Shown here one piece after another: positions 16,315 to 25,579 of a stretch of 64,000 nt of DNA; positions within the stretch are counted from its first letter, which is position 1, and each line of letters opens with the position of its first letter. Made by a program: the position numbers and the translations under genes. The notes under the pieces were generated by a model. The model was not told where the DNA came from. It did not search any database and saw nothing but the letters and a program-made list of their open reading frames with translations. Source of the DNA: Wocania_A spongiicola (lineage in GTDB: Bacteria > Bacteroidota > Bacteroidia > Flavobacteriales > Flavobacteriaceae); contig NZ_JAMFLZ010000004.1 in the NCBI RefSeq assembly GCF_023502325.1, forward strand, positions 62,001-126,000, given 5' to 3'.

Positions 16315-18108
16315 ATGTCAGCACACGCAGATAACCACGATCACGACGACGACCACGGACATCATCATAAAGAAACGTTTGTAACTAAATATATATTTAG
16401 TCAAGATCATAAAATGATTGCGAAACAGTATCTAATCACAGGTACTATTATGGGAGTTATTGGTGTATTAATGTCATTAATGTTCCGTATGCAAATTGCA
16501 TGGCCAGAAGAGCCGAATGTATTATTTGAAGCTTTGCTTGGTAAATGGGCACCAGACGGTGTTATGGATGCAGATATCTATTTGGCATTAGTAACAATTC
16601 ACGGTACCATAATGGTATTCTTTGTATTAACTGCAGGGTTAAGTGGTACATTTAGTAACTTATTAATACCGTTGCAAATTGGAGCTCGAGATATGGCTTC
16701 AGGCTTTTTAAATATGGTGTCGTATTGGTTATTCTTTTTATCAAGTGTAATCATGGTCATTTCATTATTTGTTGAAGCTGGACCCGCCGCTGCAGGTTGG
16801 ACAATCTATCCACCATTAAGTGCATTGCCAATGGCTCAAGGGGGTTCAGGTATGGGTATGACACTTTGGTTGGTATCTATGGCAATATTTATTGCGTCAT
16901 CATTATTAGGATCGCTTAATTATATTGTTACTGTAATAAACTTACGTACTAAAGGGATGTCTATGACTAGATTGCCTTTAACTATTTGGGCATTTTTTGT
17001 AACAGCTATTATTGGTGTAGTATCATTCCCAGTATTATTATCTGCTGCGTTATTATTAATAATGGATAGAAGTTTTGGAACATCATTCTTCTTATCAGAT
17101 ATATTTATTCAAGGCGAAGTATTGCATTATCAAGGTGGTTCTCCTGTTTTATTTGAACACTTATTTTGGTTTTTAGGACACCCAGAAGTATATATCGTAA
17201 TCTTACCAGCCATGGGACTTGTCTCCGAAATCATGGCATCAAGTTCACGTAAACCTATTTTTGGTTACAGGGCTATGATTGCTTCTATTTTAGCAATTGC
17301 ATTTTTATCAACAATAGTTTGGGGTCACCATATGTTTATATCAGGAATGAATCCATTTTTAGGATCTGTATTTACATTTACAACTTTATTAATTGCAATT
17401 CCATCAGCTGTAAAAGCATTTAACTGGATAACCACACTCTGGAAAGGTAATTTACAACTAAATCCTGCAATGTTATTTTCTATTGGTTTTGTATCAACAT
17501 TTATAACAGGAGGTTTAACAGGAATTATTTTAGGGGATTCTGCATTAGATATTAATGTACATGATACATACTTTGTAGTAGCCCACTTCCATTTAGTAAT
17601 GGGTATATCGGCATTGTATGGTATGTTTGCCGGAATTTATCATTGGTATCCAAAAATGTTTGGGCGTATGCTAAATAAGAATTTAGGTTACATTCACTTC
17701 TGGATAACTGCTGTTTGTGCTTATGGTGTATTCTTCCCAATGCACTTTATTGGTATGGCGGGATTACCACGTCGTTATTATACTAATAGTAATTTTCCAT
17801 TATTTGATGATTTAGCGAATGTAAATGTTATTATTACAATTTTTGCTTTAATTGGAGGTGTAGTTCAAATAGTATATTTATATAATTTCTTTGCTAGTAT
17901 GTTTTATGGAAAGAAAACAGTTCAAAACCCATGGCGTTCTACAACTTTAGAATGGACAGCTCCTATAAAGCATATTCATGGTAACTGGGAAGGAGAAATT
18001 CCTCATGTACACAGATGGGCTTACGATTATAGTAAACCAGGTCATGACGACGATTTTGTACCTCAAAACATACCACTTAAAGACGGAGAAGAGGAGCTAC
18101 AGCATTAG
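16315..18108 (+). CDS. coxA: Cytochrome c oxidase subunit I, A1-type
   Basis: A 597-residue, roughly twelve-helix catalytic subunit that reduces O2 to water and pumps protons. Haem and copper ligands are present: His in TIHGTIMVFF, GHPEVY (CuB His, the pumping Glu and the cross-linked Tyr, marking the A1 type), WGHHMF (two CuB His), and HDTYFVVAHFH (both haem His). The N-terminus is unusual: seven histidines in the first 18 residues among acidic residues. It is the last gene of the operon and is followed by a strong terminator. Subunits III and IV are not here but at 47588-49721. Confidence 0.97.
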   Translation: MSAHADNHDHDDDHGHHHKETFVTKYIFSQDHKMIAKQYLITGTIMGVIGVLMSLMFRMQIAWPEEPNVLFEALLGKWAPDGVMDADIYLALVTIHGTIMVFFVLTAGLSGTFSNLLIPLQIGARDMASGFLNMVSYWLFFLSSVIMVISLFVEAGPAAAGWTIYPPLSALPMAQGGSGMGMTLWLVSMAIFIASSLLGSLNYIVTVINLRTKGMSMTRLPLTIWAFFVTAIIGVVSFPVLLSAALLLIMDRSFGTSFFLSDIFIQGEVLHYQGGSPVLFEHLFWFLGHPEVYIVILPAMGLVSEIMASSSRKPIFGYRAMIASILAIAFLSTIVWGHHMFISGMNPFLGSVFTFTTLLIAIPSAVKAFNWITTLWKGNLQLNPAMLFSIGFVSTFITGGLTGIILGDSALDINVHDTYFVVAHFHLVMGISALYGMFAGIYHWYPKMFGRMLNKNLGYIHFWITAVCAYGVFFPMHFIGMAGLPRRYYTNSNFPLFDDLANVNVIITIFALIGGVVQIVYLYNFFASMFYGKKTVQNPWRSTTLEWTAPIKHIHGNWEGEIPHVHRWAYDYSKPGHDDDFVPQNIPLKDGEEELQH

Positions 18109-18142
18109 CACTTAATATATATTATAGTCATATATAATAATT

Positions 18143-18174
18143 AAGCCTTTCTAATATTTTTAGAAAGGCTTTTT
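18143..18174 (+). terminator. Rho-independent terminator after coxA
   Basis: An 11-bp perfect stem, AAGCCTTTCTA / TAGAAAGGCTT, with a loop of about 7 nt, followed by a T run. It ends the act-cox transcript 35 bp after the coxA stop. Confidence 0.88.
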
Positions 18175-18448
18175 CATTTCTTATAAAATAGTTTTTTATA
18201 CAAATTCACATAATAAAAAAAAGAACTATAGCATTCAAAGCTTAAAAACAAGCTTTCAGCGTGTAAAAACAACGATTAAATACAATTTTTTTCGATAAAG
18301 TGTAAAATAAATTAAAAAATATCGATGAAATACAAATAAATCAGTTAAATTGCAATCATAAATAATTTAAACATAGGTTTTTAATAATCATATATCAATG
18401 CTTTATTACAAGTTAATGTTAGTTAATAATAATTTAATCAACCAAATT
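18175..18448. other. AT-rich intergenic region upstream of the T9SS surface-protein module
   Basis: With the terminator this forms a 340-bp gene-free stretch. It holds an inverted repeat AAAGCTT (18237-18243) / AAGCTTT (18250-18256) and three similar CGATnAA motifs starting at 18273, 18293 and 18323, spaced 20 and 30 bp. No exact TAnnTTTG promoter box is present. A control region for the surface protein operon is the natural inference, but nothing here is diagnostic. Confidence 0.4.
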
Positions 18449-21400
18449 ATGAATGCAAAATCCCTTTTAAGGCATACAAAAAAAAATGTTGCCTTTATAA
18501 TGGTATTTCTTTGGACGGCATTTTCAATAAACGCCCAATGTCCTACCATTAGTGATCCTACACCACCACCTATTTGTGATGCGTCTGGCTTTACCTTTAA
18601 TGATTTAAATGCATACGCTACCGATGCTGGAAATGGCATTGTTTGGTACGACTCAGCTAGTGGAGGTAGTGCTTACAATGCTAGTCAACTAGTTTTAGAA
18701 GGCACTTATTACGCAGATGATAATTCAGGAACCTGCGGAGTAAGATCTTCAATAGTAGTGGATTTTCAAGTTGATGCTTCTGGTCAGGTTTTAGATCGAA
18801 TTTATTGTTCAAACGATAATGCGACAATACAAGATTATATAGATGATGTTTTACAATCTAGTATTCCATCAGGAGGATCTGTTCAAGTTTATAATGATTT
18901 TAACTTAACAAATTTGGCTAATCCAACAGATGCTATCCCAACAGGAGCATCAAACTATTATATAGTATTCGTAGATAACGGCGGATGTGAAAGTCAACAA
19001 GAAATTGGTCAAGTAGGAGTTTTTACTGCACCGGTAGATCCTACACCACCAACTCCACAAGACTTTTGTATAGATTCAAATCCTACAGTTGGCGATTTAG
19101 ATCCAGGAACAGCAGCAACTAATTTTAATTGGTATACAAGCTTAGATGGGTCGGGAGATCCAATTTTACCTGCATTACCTTTTTCAGCATCTTTAATAGA
19201 TGGGAATACTTATTATGTTCAAGTTGATGACGTTTTTTGTGTTAGTAATCCAGTTGCGGTTATAGTTAATATAGACAACCCTGTTGATCCAGGAACTCCA
19301 GGAGTTAGAGAGTTTTGCAATAACAATATTCCTTCTTCAGATTTTGATTTGTTTGATTATTTAAATGGCACACCAGAGAATACAGGAACTTGGTCAGGAC
19401 CACTTACAACATCTGGAGGTCATTTAGGAACAGTAAATGTTTCAACATTGACTACACCAGGAGATTATATTTTTACATACACTGTTACAGATGGAGGCTT
19501 TTGCCCAGACCAAACAGCTACGGTAACAATCACAATATATGAAGCGTTTACATCTGGAACATCGGTTTCTGGCACTCCAATTTGTGAAGTGAATTTACCT
19601 TCAGCCTTTGATTTATTTACATTATTAGAAAATGAAGATCCTAATGGACAATGGACACAAGGCACATTAAGTACAGACCCAATAGTTAGTTCTCCAATTG
19701 ATTTAACAGGTTTAGCACCTGGCATATATAGTTTTACATACACACAGAATGTATCACCAAACCCTTGCCCAGAAGAATCAACTACAGTACAGGTTGAAGT
19801 GTTGGAAGATCCAGAAGCAGGAACCCCAACTAATCCATCGCCATTTTGTGAAAATGATTTGGTTGCAAATTCTCCATTTGATTTATTTGGTCAACTATCT
19901 GGAAATGATGTAGGAGGAACTTGGTCTGATGATAATTCAACAGGAGCCTTAAGTACAAGTGATGTAGATTTAACATTGCTAACGATAGGTTCTTATGACT
20001 TTACTTATAGCGTTACAGCAGCCAATGGTTGTACAGATGATGCTTTAGTAACAATAACTATTGTAGACGCTCCCGAATCTGGGACAGTAAATGGTTCGGC
20101 TCCTTTTTGTGAAGGTTCAGCGCCGTCCGCTTTTAATTTGTTTGATTTATTAGATAACGAGGACCAAACAGGGACTTGGTTTGTAGGAACAGATAATCTA
20201 GGAGCAGTAACCGCAAACCCTGTAGACTTGTCAGGATTAACAAATGGTACTTATAGCTTTACTTATGATGTAGATGTTATTGGGTCTTGTGATGATGTAT
20301 TGGTTACAGTTGATGTAATAATTAATGCATTGCCAAATACAGGAACGGCAAACAACCCACTACCTTTTTGTGAAAACGATCCAGCATTAACAAATACTGC
20401 TTTTGACTTGTTTTCAATATTGAGCGGACCTTTTGATGCAGGAGGAACATGGTCTGATGACGATAGCACAGGAACTTTGGTTACCGCTAATGAAATAAAC
20501 CTTTCACTATTAGGTATAGGGGTTTATAATTTCACGTATAGTATTACAGATGCTAATTCATGTACCAATAGTACAACTGTTACTATAACTATTGTACCAG
20601 CTCCAGAATCAGGAACACCAGTTACTAGCTTTCCTGAGTTTTGTCTTGCAGAAATTACAGCAGCACAATCGGTAGATTTATTTGATTTATTAGAAGGAGA
20701 AGATCAATTAGGGGTATGGAATGACGATTCATTGTCAGGGATGCTAACAGGAAATACCGTAACTATTGATGGATTGGGGGCAGGAACTTACAATTTTACT
20801 TATGATGTAAATGCAATTGGTTCTTGTGATGATGTAGACGTAACAGTAAGTATAACAATTAATGATACAGCGGCACCAACAGCTATAACACCTCAAGAGT
20901 TTTGTGATGCCGCTACAGTTTCAGATTTAGTTGCTACAGGAACTAACATACAATGGTATGATGAAGCGGCAGGAGGTTCTCCTTTGGTAGGAACAACAAG
21001 TTTAGTAGATGGAGAAACATATTATGCAACCCAAACAGACGCTACAACTAGTTGTGAATCTTCAATTAGGTTTGAAGTTATTGCAGAAATATATCAATCA
21101 CCAAACCCAGGTAATCCTAGTGCAACTGGAATTTCTGCTTGTAATAATGATAATAATATAGACTTAAATAATGGTTTAGATGGCACTCAAGATACCGGAG
21201 GTGTTTGGCAAGATACAGACGGAACAGGAGCATTAACAGGAAACATTTTTGATGCTACTGGACTTGCAGCTGGAGATTACCAATTCACATATTTTGTAGC
21301 AGCTACTTCACCATGTGTCGACGATAGTACTACTATAACAGTAAGAATTGATACGCCTTTAGATGCAGGAACTGATGGAACTTTAGATGACTGTAGTAAT

Positions 21401-22630
21401 AATGGAACAACAGATTTATTTACTCGATTAGGAGGAAGTCCAGATACAGGAGGAACATGGTCACCAGCTTTAACAAGTGGGACAGGTGTCTTTGATCCAT
21501 TGGTTGATGTTCAAGGAACATATACTTATACACTAACTAATGCTTGTGGAACATCAACGAGCGAGGTTGTGGTTTCTATAACACAAGCTCCGTATGCAGG
21601 AGCTGATGATTCAGTTTCAATATGTGTTATCGATGGAGTTACAGATTTATTCCCATTATTAGGTTCGGGAGCACAAAGCGGAGGTATATGGTCGCCAGCT
21701 TTAGCAAGTGGAACTGCTAATTTTGATCCAAGTGTAGACGCATCAGGTGTTTATACATATACTGTTCTTGCTACTGGTTTTTGTACAGTAGATTCGAGTG
21801 CTCAAATAACAGTAACTGTTAATGACAGTTCAGCCCCAACTGTAATTGATCCAAATCCAGGATTTTGTTTAATAGATAACCCTACAGTTTCAGATTTAGA
21901 TAGTGCTTTAACGATAACGGGTACAATAATATGGTACGAAGATGCGGCATTAACTACTGTAGCGAGTGCTACAGACACCTTAGTAAATGGCGAAGATTAT
22001 TATGCAAGCCAAACCAATAGTTCAGGTTGCGAGTCTTCAACAAGTACTTCAGCAATTACTGTTACTATTAATGATGCCCCAACACCAACATTAATTAATT
22101 CTAACCAAGAATTATGTATTAATGATGGACCAACCATTGCAGAATTATCCTCAAATATTAATGAGTCAACATCAGCACAATATAATTTAGTTTGGTATGA
22201 TTCTGAAACGGGAGGCTCTGTTATATCTAGTAGTTCAATATTAAATAATGGAGTAACGTACTATGCTGTTTTAGTAGATATTGCAACAGGTTGTGAAAGT
22301 AGTTTACGCTTAGCAATAACTCCAGACTTAACAGCATGTGGTAAATTGGTAATTCCAGACGGATTCTCTCCAAATGGAGATGGTGTTAACGACACTTTTG
22401 ATATTGATAATTTAGAAATATTATACCCGAACTTTGAAATAGAAATTTTTAATAGATATGGAAACATGGTTTATAAAGGAAATGCTAATTCACCTAGGTT
22501 TGATGGCAAATCTAATCAATCAGGAACACTAGGAAATGGCGATTTGCCAGTTGGAGTATATTTCTACATTTTCAATTTTAACGACGGTATAAATAAACCA
22601 GAAGAAGGACGCTTATACTTAAGCAGATAA
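18449..22630 (+). CDS. T9SS cargo: repeat-rich surface protein with gliding-type C-terminal domain
   Basis: A 1393-residue exported protein. I choose ATG 18449, which gives a normal signal peptide (MNAKSLLRHTKKNVAF to SINAQ); the in-frame ATGs at 18398 and 18416 would add up to 17 residues. The body is a mosaic of two repeat types: about nine 80-residue units with FDLF..L and GGTWS cores, and about five units with WYD...TYYA...CES cores. The last 90 residues form a type B sorting domain (IPDGFSPNGDGVNDTFDI, FNRYGNMVYKG, PVGVYFYIF), as found in SprB-like adhesins. It should be exported by T9SS to the cell surface. It is cotranscribed with a PorP/SprF protein (26 bp gap). The repeat units are acidic and Asp/Thr-rich; the ligand is unknown. 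Confidence 0.88.
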   Translation: MNAKSLLRHTKKNVAFIMVFLWTAFSINAQCPTISDPTPPPICDASGFTFNDLNAYATDAGNGIVWYDSASGGSAYNASQLVLEGTYYADDNSGTCGVRSSIVVDFQVDASGQVLDRIYCSNDNATIQDYIDDVLQSSIPSGGSVQVYNDFNLTNLANPTDAIPTGASNYYIVFVDNGGCESQQEIGQVGVFTAPVDPTPPTPQDFCIDSNPTVGDLDPGTAATNFNWYTSLDGSGDPILPALPFSASLIDGNTYYVQVDDVFCVSNPVAVIVNIDNPVDPGTPGVREFCNNNIPSSDFDLFDYLNGTPENTGTWSGPLTTSGGHLGTVNVSTLTTPGDYIFTYTVTDGGFCPDQTATVTITIYEAFTSGTSVSGTPICEVNLPSAFDLFTLLENEDPNGQWTQGTLSTDPIVSSPIDLTGLAPGIYSFTYTQNVSPNPCPEESTTVQVEVLEDPEAGTPTNPSPFCENDLVANSPFDLFGQLSGNDVGGTWSDDNSTGALSTSDVDLTLLTIGSYDFTYSVTAANGCTDDALVTITIVDAPESGTVNGSAPFCEGSAPSAFNLFDLLDNEDQTGTWFVGTDNLGAVTANPVDLSGLTNGTYSFTYDVDVIGSCDDVLVTVDVIINALPNTGTANNPLPFCENDPALTNTAFDLFSILSGPFDAGGTWSDDDSTGTLVTANEINLSLLGIGVYNFTYSITDANSCTNSTTVTITIVPAPESGTPVTSFPEFCLAEITAAQSVDLFDLLEGEDQLGVWNDDSLSGMLTGNTVTIDGLGAGTYNFTYDVNAIGSCDDVDVTVSITINDTAAPTAITPQEFCDAATVSDLVATGTNIQWYDEAAGGSPLVGTTSLVDGETYYATQTDATTSCESSIRFEVIAEIYQSPNPGNPSATGISACNNDNNIDLNNGLDGTQDTGGVWQDTDGTGALTGNIFDATGLAAGDYQFTYFVAATSPCVDDSTTITVRIDTPLDAGTDGTLDDCSNNGTTDLFTRLGGSPDTGGTWSPALTSGTGVFDPLVDVQGTYTYTLTNACGTSTSEVVVSITQAPYAGADDSVSICVIDGVTDLFPLLGSGAQSGGIWSPALASGTANFDPSVDASGVYTYTVLATGFCTVDSSAQITVTVNDSSAPTVIDPNPGFCLIDNPTVSDLDSALTITGTIIWYEDAALTTVASATDTLVNGEDYYASQTNSSGCESSTSTSAITVTINDAPTPTLINSNQELCINDGPTIAELSSNINESTSAQYNLVWYDSETGGSVISSSSILNNGVTYYAVLVDIATGCESSLRLAITPDLTACGKLVIPDGFSPNGDGVNDTFDIDNLEILYPNFEIEIFNRYGNMVYKGNANSPRFDGKSNQSGTLGNGDLPVGVYFYIFNFNDGINKPEEGRLYLSR

Positions 22631-22656
22631 TTTATAGATAAGCAAAATTTAGAATC

Positions 22657-23610
22657 ATGAAAAAATTAAATATATATAAAATAGCTGCTTTGTTAAGTAT
22701 AACATTATTGTCTTTCCAAAGTTTCGCACAACAAGATCCACAATTTACACAGTATATGTATAATATGAGTGTAATAAACCCTGCTTACGCAACTGCAGAA
22801 GAAGGTATATTAAATTTAGGTGGATTTTATAGAACACAATGGGTTGGTTTTGAAGGGGCACCAAAAACAGGTAGCTTCTTTGCACATACACCTATAAATG
22901 ATAAAATTGAATTAGGTCTTTCTTTTACCAATGATAATATTGGCGATATTGTAAATGAAAATAATGTGTTTGCAGATTTTGCCTATGTGTTACCAGTTGG
23001 AGTTGAAAGCAAAATTTCGTTTGGAGTTAAAGCTGGGTTTACTTTTTTTGATGCCATCTTTGATGATTTTGTATTACAATCTGGTAATGTAAGTACAGAT
23101 GTAGCATTCAACGAAAATATCAGTAAAGCATTCCCCAATATAGGAATTGGCGCATTCTTTTTCTCTAATAATTATTACTTGGGATTATCTGCACCTAATA
23201 TGCTTACAACTAAACATATTGAAAACGAAAATGGAATAAAGGCAACTGGAGTTCAGGATATTCATTTCTTTTTTACAGGTGGATATATTTTTGATATTAA
23301 TCCAAACCTTAAGTTTAAGCCTGCATTTATGGCTAAGGCTGTAAAAGGGTCTCCTATGGCTATGGATATTACTGCTAATGTACTTGTAAATGAAAAACTT
23401 GAAGCAGGTTTAGGCTATCGTTTAGGAGACGCCGTAAGTGCTTTGGTTAACTTTAGGATAACACCAGATTTAAAAATAGGTTATGCTTACGATTATACAA
23501 CAAGTAACTTAGGAAATTTTAATTCAGGTTCTCACGAAATATTCATTTTGTTTAATGTCGATTTATTTGGATTTAAAAACGGATATGATCGTTCACCAAG
23601 ATTCTTCTAA
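22657..23610 (+). CDS. PorP/SprF family T9SS outer-membrane protein
   Basis: A 317-residue outer-membrane beta-barrel with a signal peptide ending SFAQQD. It opens with the family signature DPQFTQYMYNMSVINPAYA and continues RTQWVGFEGAPKTGSFFAHTP, and it ends with a barrel-like aromatic terminus (RSPRFF). SprF-type members are needed for secretion or attachment of the type B cargo encoded next door; in Flavobacterium johnsoniae SprF serves SprB. The position right after a type B cargo gene and before a PD40/OmpA gene is the standard arrangement, so this one probably serves the 18449 gene product. Confidence 0.92.
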   Translation: MKKLNIYKIAALLSITLLSFQSFAQQDPQFTQYMYNMSVINPAYATAEEGILNLGGFYRTQWVGFEGAPKTGSFFAHTPINDKIELGLSFTNDNIGDIVNENNVFADFAYVLPVGVESKISFGVKAGFTFFDAIFDDFVLQSGNVSTDVAFNENISKAFPNIGIGAFFFSNNYYLGLSAPNMLTTKHIENENGIKATGVQDIHFFFTGGYIFDINPNLKFKPAFMAKAVKGSPMAMDITANVLVNEKLEAGLGYRLGDAVSALVNFRITPDLKIGYAYDYTTSNLGNFNSGSHEIFILFNVDLFGFKNGYDRSPRFF

Positions 23611-23630
23611 ATATTTAATAATTGGAAAAC

Positions 23631-25517
23631 ATGAAAAAACAAATATACATACTTGCAAGCCTTTTATTAGTTAGTGGAATAGGATTTGCACAAAAGAAAA
23701 ATTTAAAACGAGTTAATAAGCTTTTTGAAATAAGAGCTTATAAGGATGCCGCTGAAATTTATGAAACTAAAGAGCGCAATCAAGAAGTGCTTCAAAATTT
23801 AGCTGATAGCTATTATTATAATACAAGTCTTCAAAAAGCAATTAAAACTTATAGAGAACTGTTTGTAGAATATGGAGACTCAATTGATATTGAATATCAT
23901 TTTAGATATGCACAAGCTTTAAAAGGTGTTAAAGATTATAAAGAAGCAGATAAACATTTAAGCAGATATTATAACAAATCAGTAAATACCAGTGCATTTA
24001 TTGAAAACACAGATAAAACAACACCGCATACGTTTAAATTAAAGCAAATAGAAAATCAAAATTCTAGTAGCGATTTTGGATTATCGTTTTATGGCGAAAA
24101 CAAAGTAGCTTTTGCTTCGGCAAGAAATAGTGAAAACCCATCGTATTCATGGAATAATTTACCATACCTAGACTTGTATAGCGCAACGTTAACAAATGAT
24201 AATATTTTAGAAGATATTGTGCCTTTTTCGGATGCTATAAATACAAGCACGCACGAAAGTAATGCTGTGTTTACTAAAAATGGTAAAACAATGTATTTTA
24301 ATAGAACAAATACAACCCGTAAAAAAACAGACGAACAAAGGATCGCACATATTAAAATTTATAAAGCAGAATTGGTAGATGGAAATTGGACAAATGTTTC
24401 CGCATTACCATTCACTTCAAATGCATATAGTACAGAGCACCCAGCTTTAAGTAAAGATGAAAAAACACTATATTTTGCTAGCGATATGCCAGGAACTATA
24501 GGTAGTTTTGATATTTATAAAGTGGCTATTAATGATGATGGAACTTATGGAGAGCCTGAAAACTTAGGACCAACAATTAATACAAAACACAGAGAGCAAT
24601 TCCCATTTATTAGTGAATTTAATGTGCTGTATTTTTCATCTATAGGTCATCAAGGCTATGGAGGTTTGGATGTGTTTAGAAGTAATAAAGTAAATAATAC
24701 ATTTGATAAACCAGTAAACTTAGGAAGCTCAATAAATAGTAATTTGGATGACTTTGCTTATGTAGTTAGAGAAAAAGATAACAAAGGGTATGTGTCTTCA
24801 AATCGAACAGGTTATGATAGGTTATTTGGTTTTGGTAGAGAAGAAAACCCTTTAACAAAATATCAAGTAGAAGGAATTGTGCAAGATTTAAATAGTAAAG
24901 AATTATTAGCAGGGTCTTTAGTAACTCTATTTGATGAATCAGATACCGTAATTCAAGATACTATTGTTGGAGATGATGCACATTATATTTTTAAAATAGA
25001 ACCGAATAAAAAATACAAAGTAAGAGGAACCAGAAAAGCATATATTCCTCAAGATGTTGAATTTTCAACCGATAGCAAAGGAAAAGTACAGCACAATATT
25101 TATTTATCTTTAGAGTCTTTTGCTGATGCAGAAGAACGTGTAAAGGAAAACGAAAAAGGAGATGTACAAGTAGAATTAGACAAGATTTATTTCGATTTCG
25201 ATAAATCTAATATTCGCGAAGATGCAGCAGTAACTTTACAAGTATTGGTAGATTTAATGAAAAAATATCCATCAATGGAAGTAGAAGTATCTGCGCATAC
25301 CGATGCACGAGGTCCAGATCAGTACAATTTAGATTTATCTAAACGCAGAGCTGCTTCAACCTTAGAGTATTTAGTTAGTCAAGGGATAGACAGAGCGCGA
25401 TTAAAAAGTATTGGATATGGCGAAATGCAACCTCTTAACGAATGTGTTAAAGAAGGTATTTGTGATGATGAAGCGTATGATATAAACAGGCGTTGTGAAT
25501 TTACAATTCTGAATTAA
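23631..25517 (+). CDS. PD40 propeller / OmpA-family protein (T9SS-associated, PorE-like)
   Basis: A 628-residue exported protein with four parts: signal peptide (MKKQIYILASLLLVSGIGFA), TPR-like helices at about 20-125, WD40-like PD40 propeller repeats at about 160-400 (LSKDEKTLYFASD, EFNVLYFSSIG, DNKGYVSSNRTG), a carboxypeptidase-regulatory-like sandwich at about 410-490, and an OmpA peptidoglycan-binding domain at about 510-628 (IYFDFDKSNI, AHTDARGPDQYNLDLSKRRA). I start at ATG 23631 rather than TTG 23622. Relatives such as PorE tether secretion or motility components to peptidoglycan. It is 20 bp after the PorP/SprF gene and ends at a strong terminator. Confidence 0.88.
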   Translation: MKKQIYILASLLLVSGIGFAQKKNLKRVNKLFEIRAYKDAAEIYETKERNQEVLQNLADSYYYNTSLQKAIKTYRELFVEYGDSIDIEYHFRYAQALKGVKDYKEADKHLSRYYNKSVNTSAFIENTDKTTPHTFKLKQIENQNSSSDFGLSFYGENKVAFASARNSENPSYSWNNLPYLDLYSATLTNDNILEDIVPFSDAINTSTHESNAVFTKNGKTMYFNRTNTTRKKTDEQRIAHIKIYKAELVDGNWTNVSALPFTSNAYSTEHPALSKDEKTLYFASDMPGTIGSFDIYKVAINDDGTYGEPENLGPTINTKHREQFPFISEFNVLYFSSIGHQGYGGLDVFRSNKVNNTFDKPVNLGSSINSNLDDFAYVVREKDNKGYVSSNRTGYDRLFGFGREENPLTKYQVEGIVQDLNSKELLAGSLVTLFDESDTVIQDTIVGDDAHYIFKIEPNKKYKVRGTRKAYIPQDVEFSTDSKGKVQHNIYLSLESFADAEERVKENEKGDVQVELDKIYFDFDKSNIREDAAVTLQVLVDLMKKYPSMEVEVSAHTDARGPDQYNLDLSKRRAASTLEYLVSQGIDRARLKSIGYGEMQPLNECVKEGICDDEAYDINRRCEFTILN

Positions 25518-25532
25518 AATAAAATCAATATT

Positions 25533-25562
25533 AAAAAGCCTTTCTGTTTAGAGAGGCTTTTT
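25533..25562 (+). terminator. Rho-independent terminator after the PD40/OmpA gene
   Basis: A 13-bp stem AAAAAGCCTTTCT / AGAGAGGCTTTTT with one G-T pair and a GTTT loop; the right arm supplies the T tract. The ruvB promoter box begins 4 bp downstream. Confidence 0.85.
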
Positions 25563-25565
25563 AGT

Positions 25566-25573
25566 TATATTTG
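25566..25573 (+). promoter_or_regulatory. -7 promoter element immediately before ruvB
   Basis: TATATTTG is a full match to TAnnTTTG. Only 6 nt separate it from the ruvB ATG at 25580, so transcription would begin at or within a few bases of the start codon, giving a leaderless or nearly leaderless mRNA. Its -33 region would fall inside the preceding terminator. Confidence 0.5.
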
Positions 25574-25579
25574 TTTGTG

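Noticed and set aside
18109..18448. Possible small RNA or riboswitch in the 340-bp gap
   Set aside because: Apart from the terminator and short dyads I find no conserved riboswitch or sRNA fold.
19280..21838. Surface-protein repeats considered as a tandem DNA repeat or assembly artefact
   Set aside because: The units have diverged strongly at DNA level and are similar only as protein, so they are old domain duplications.
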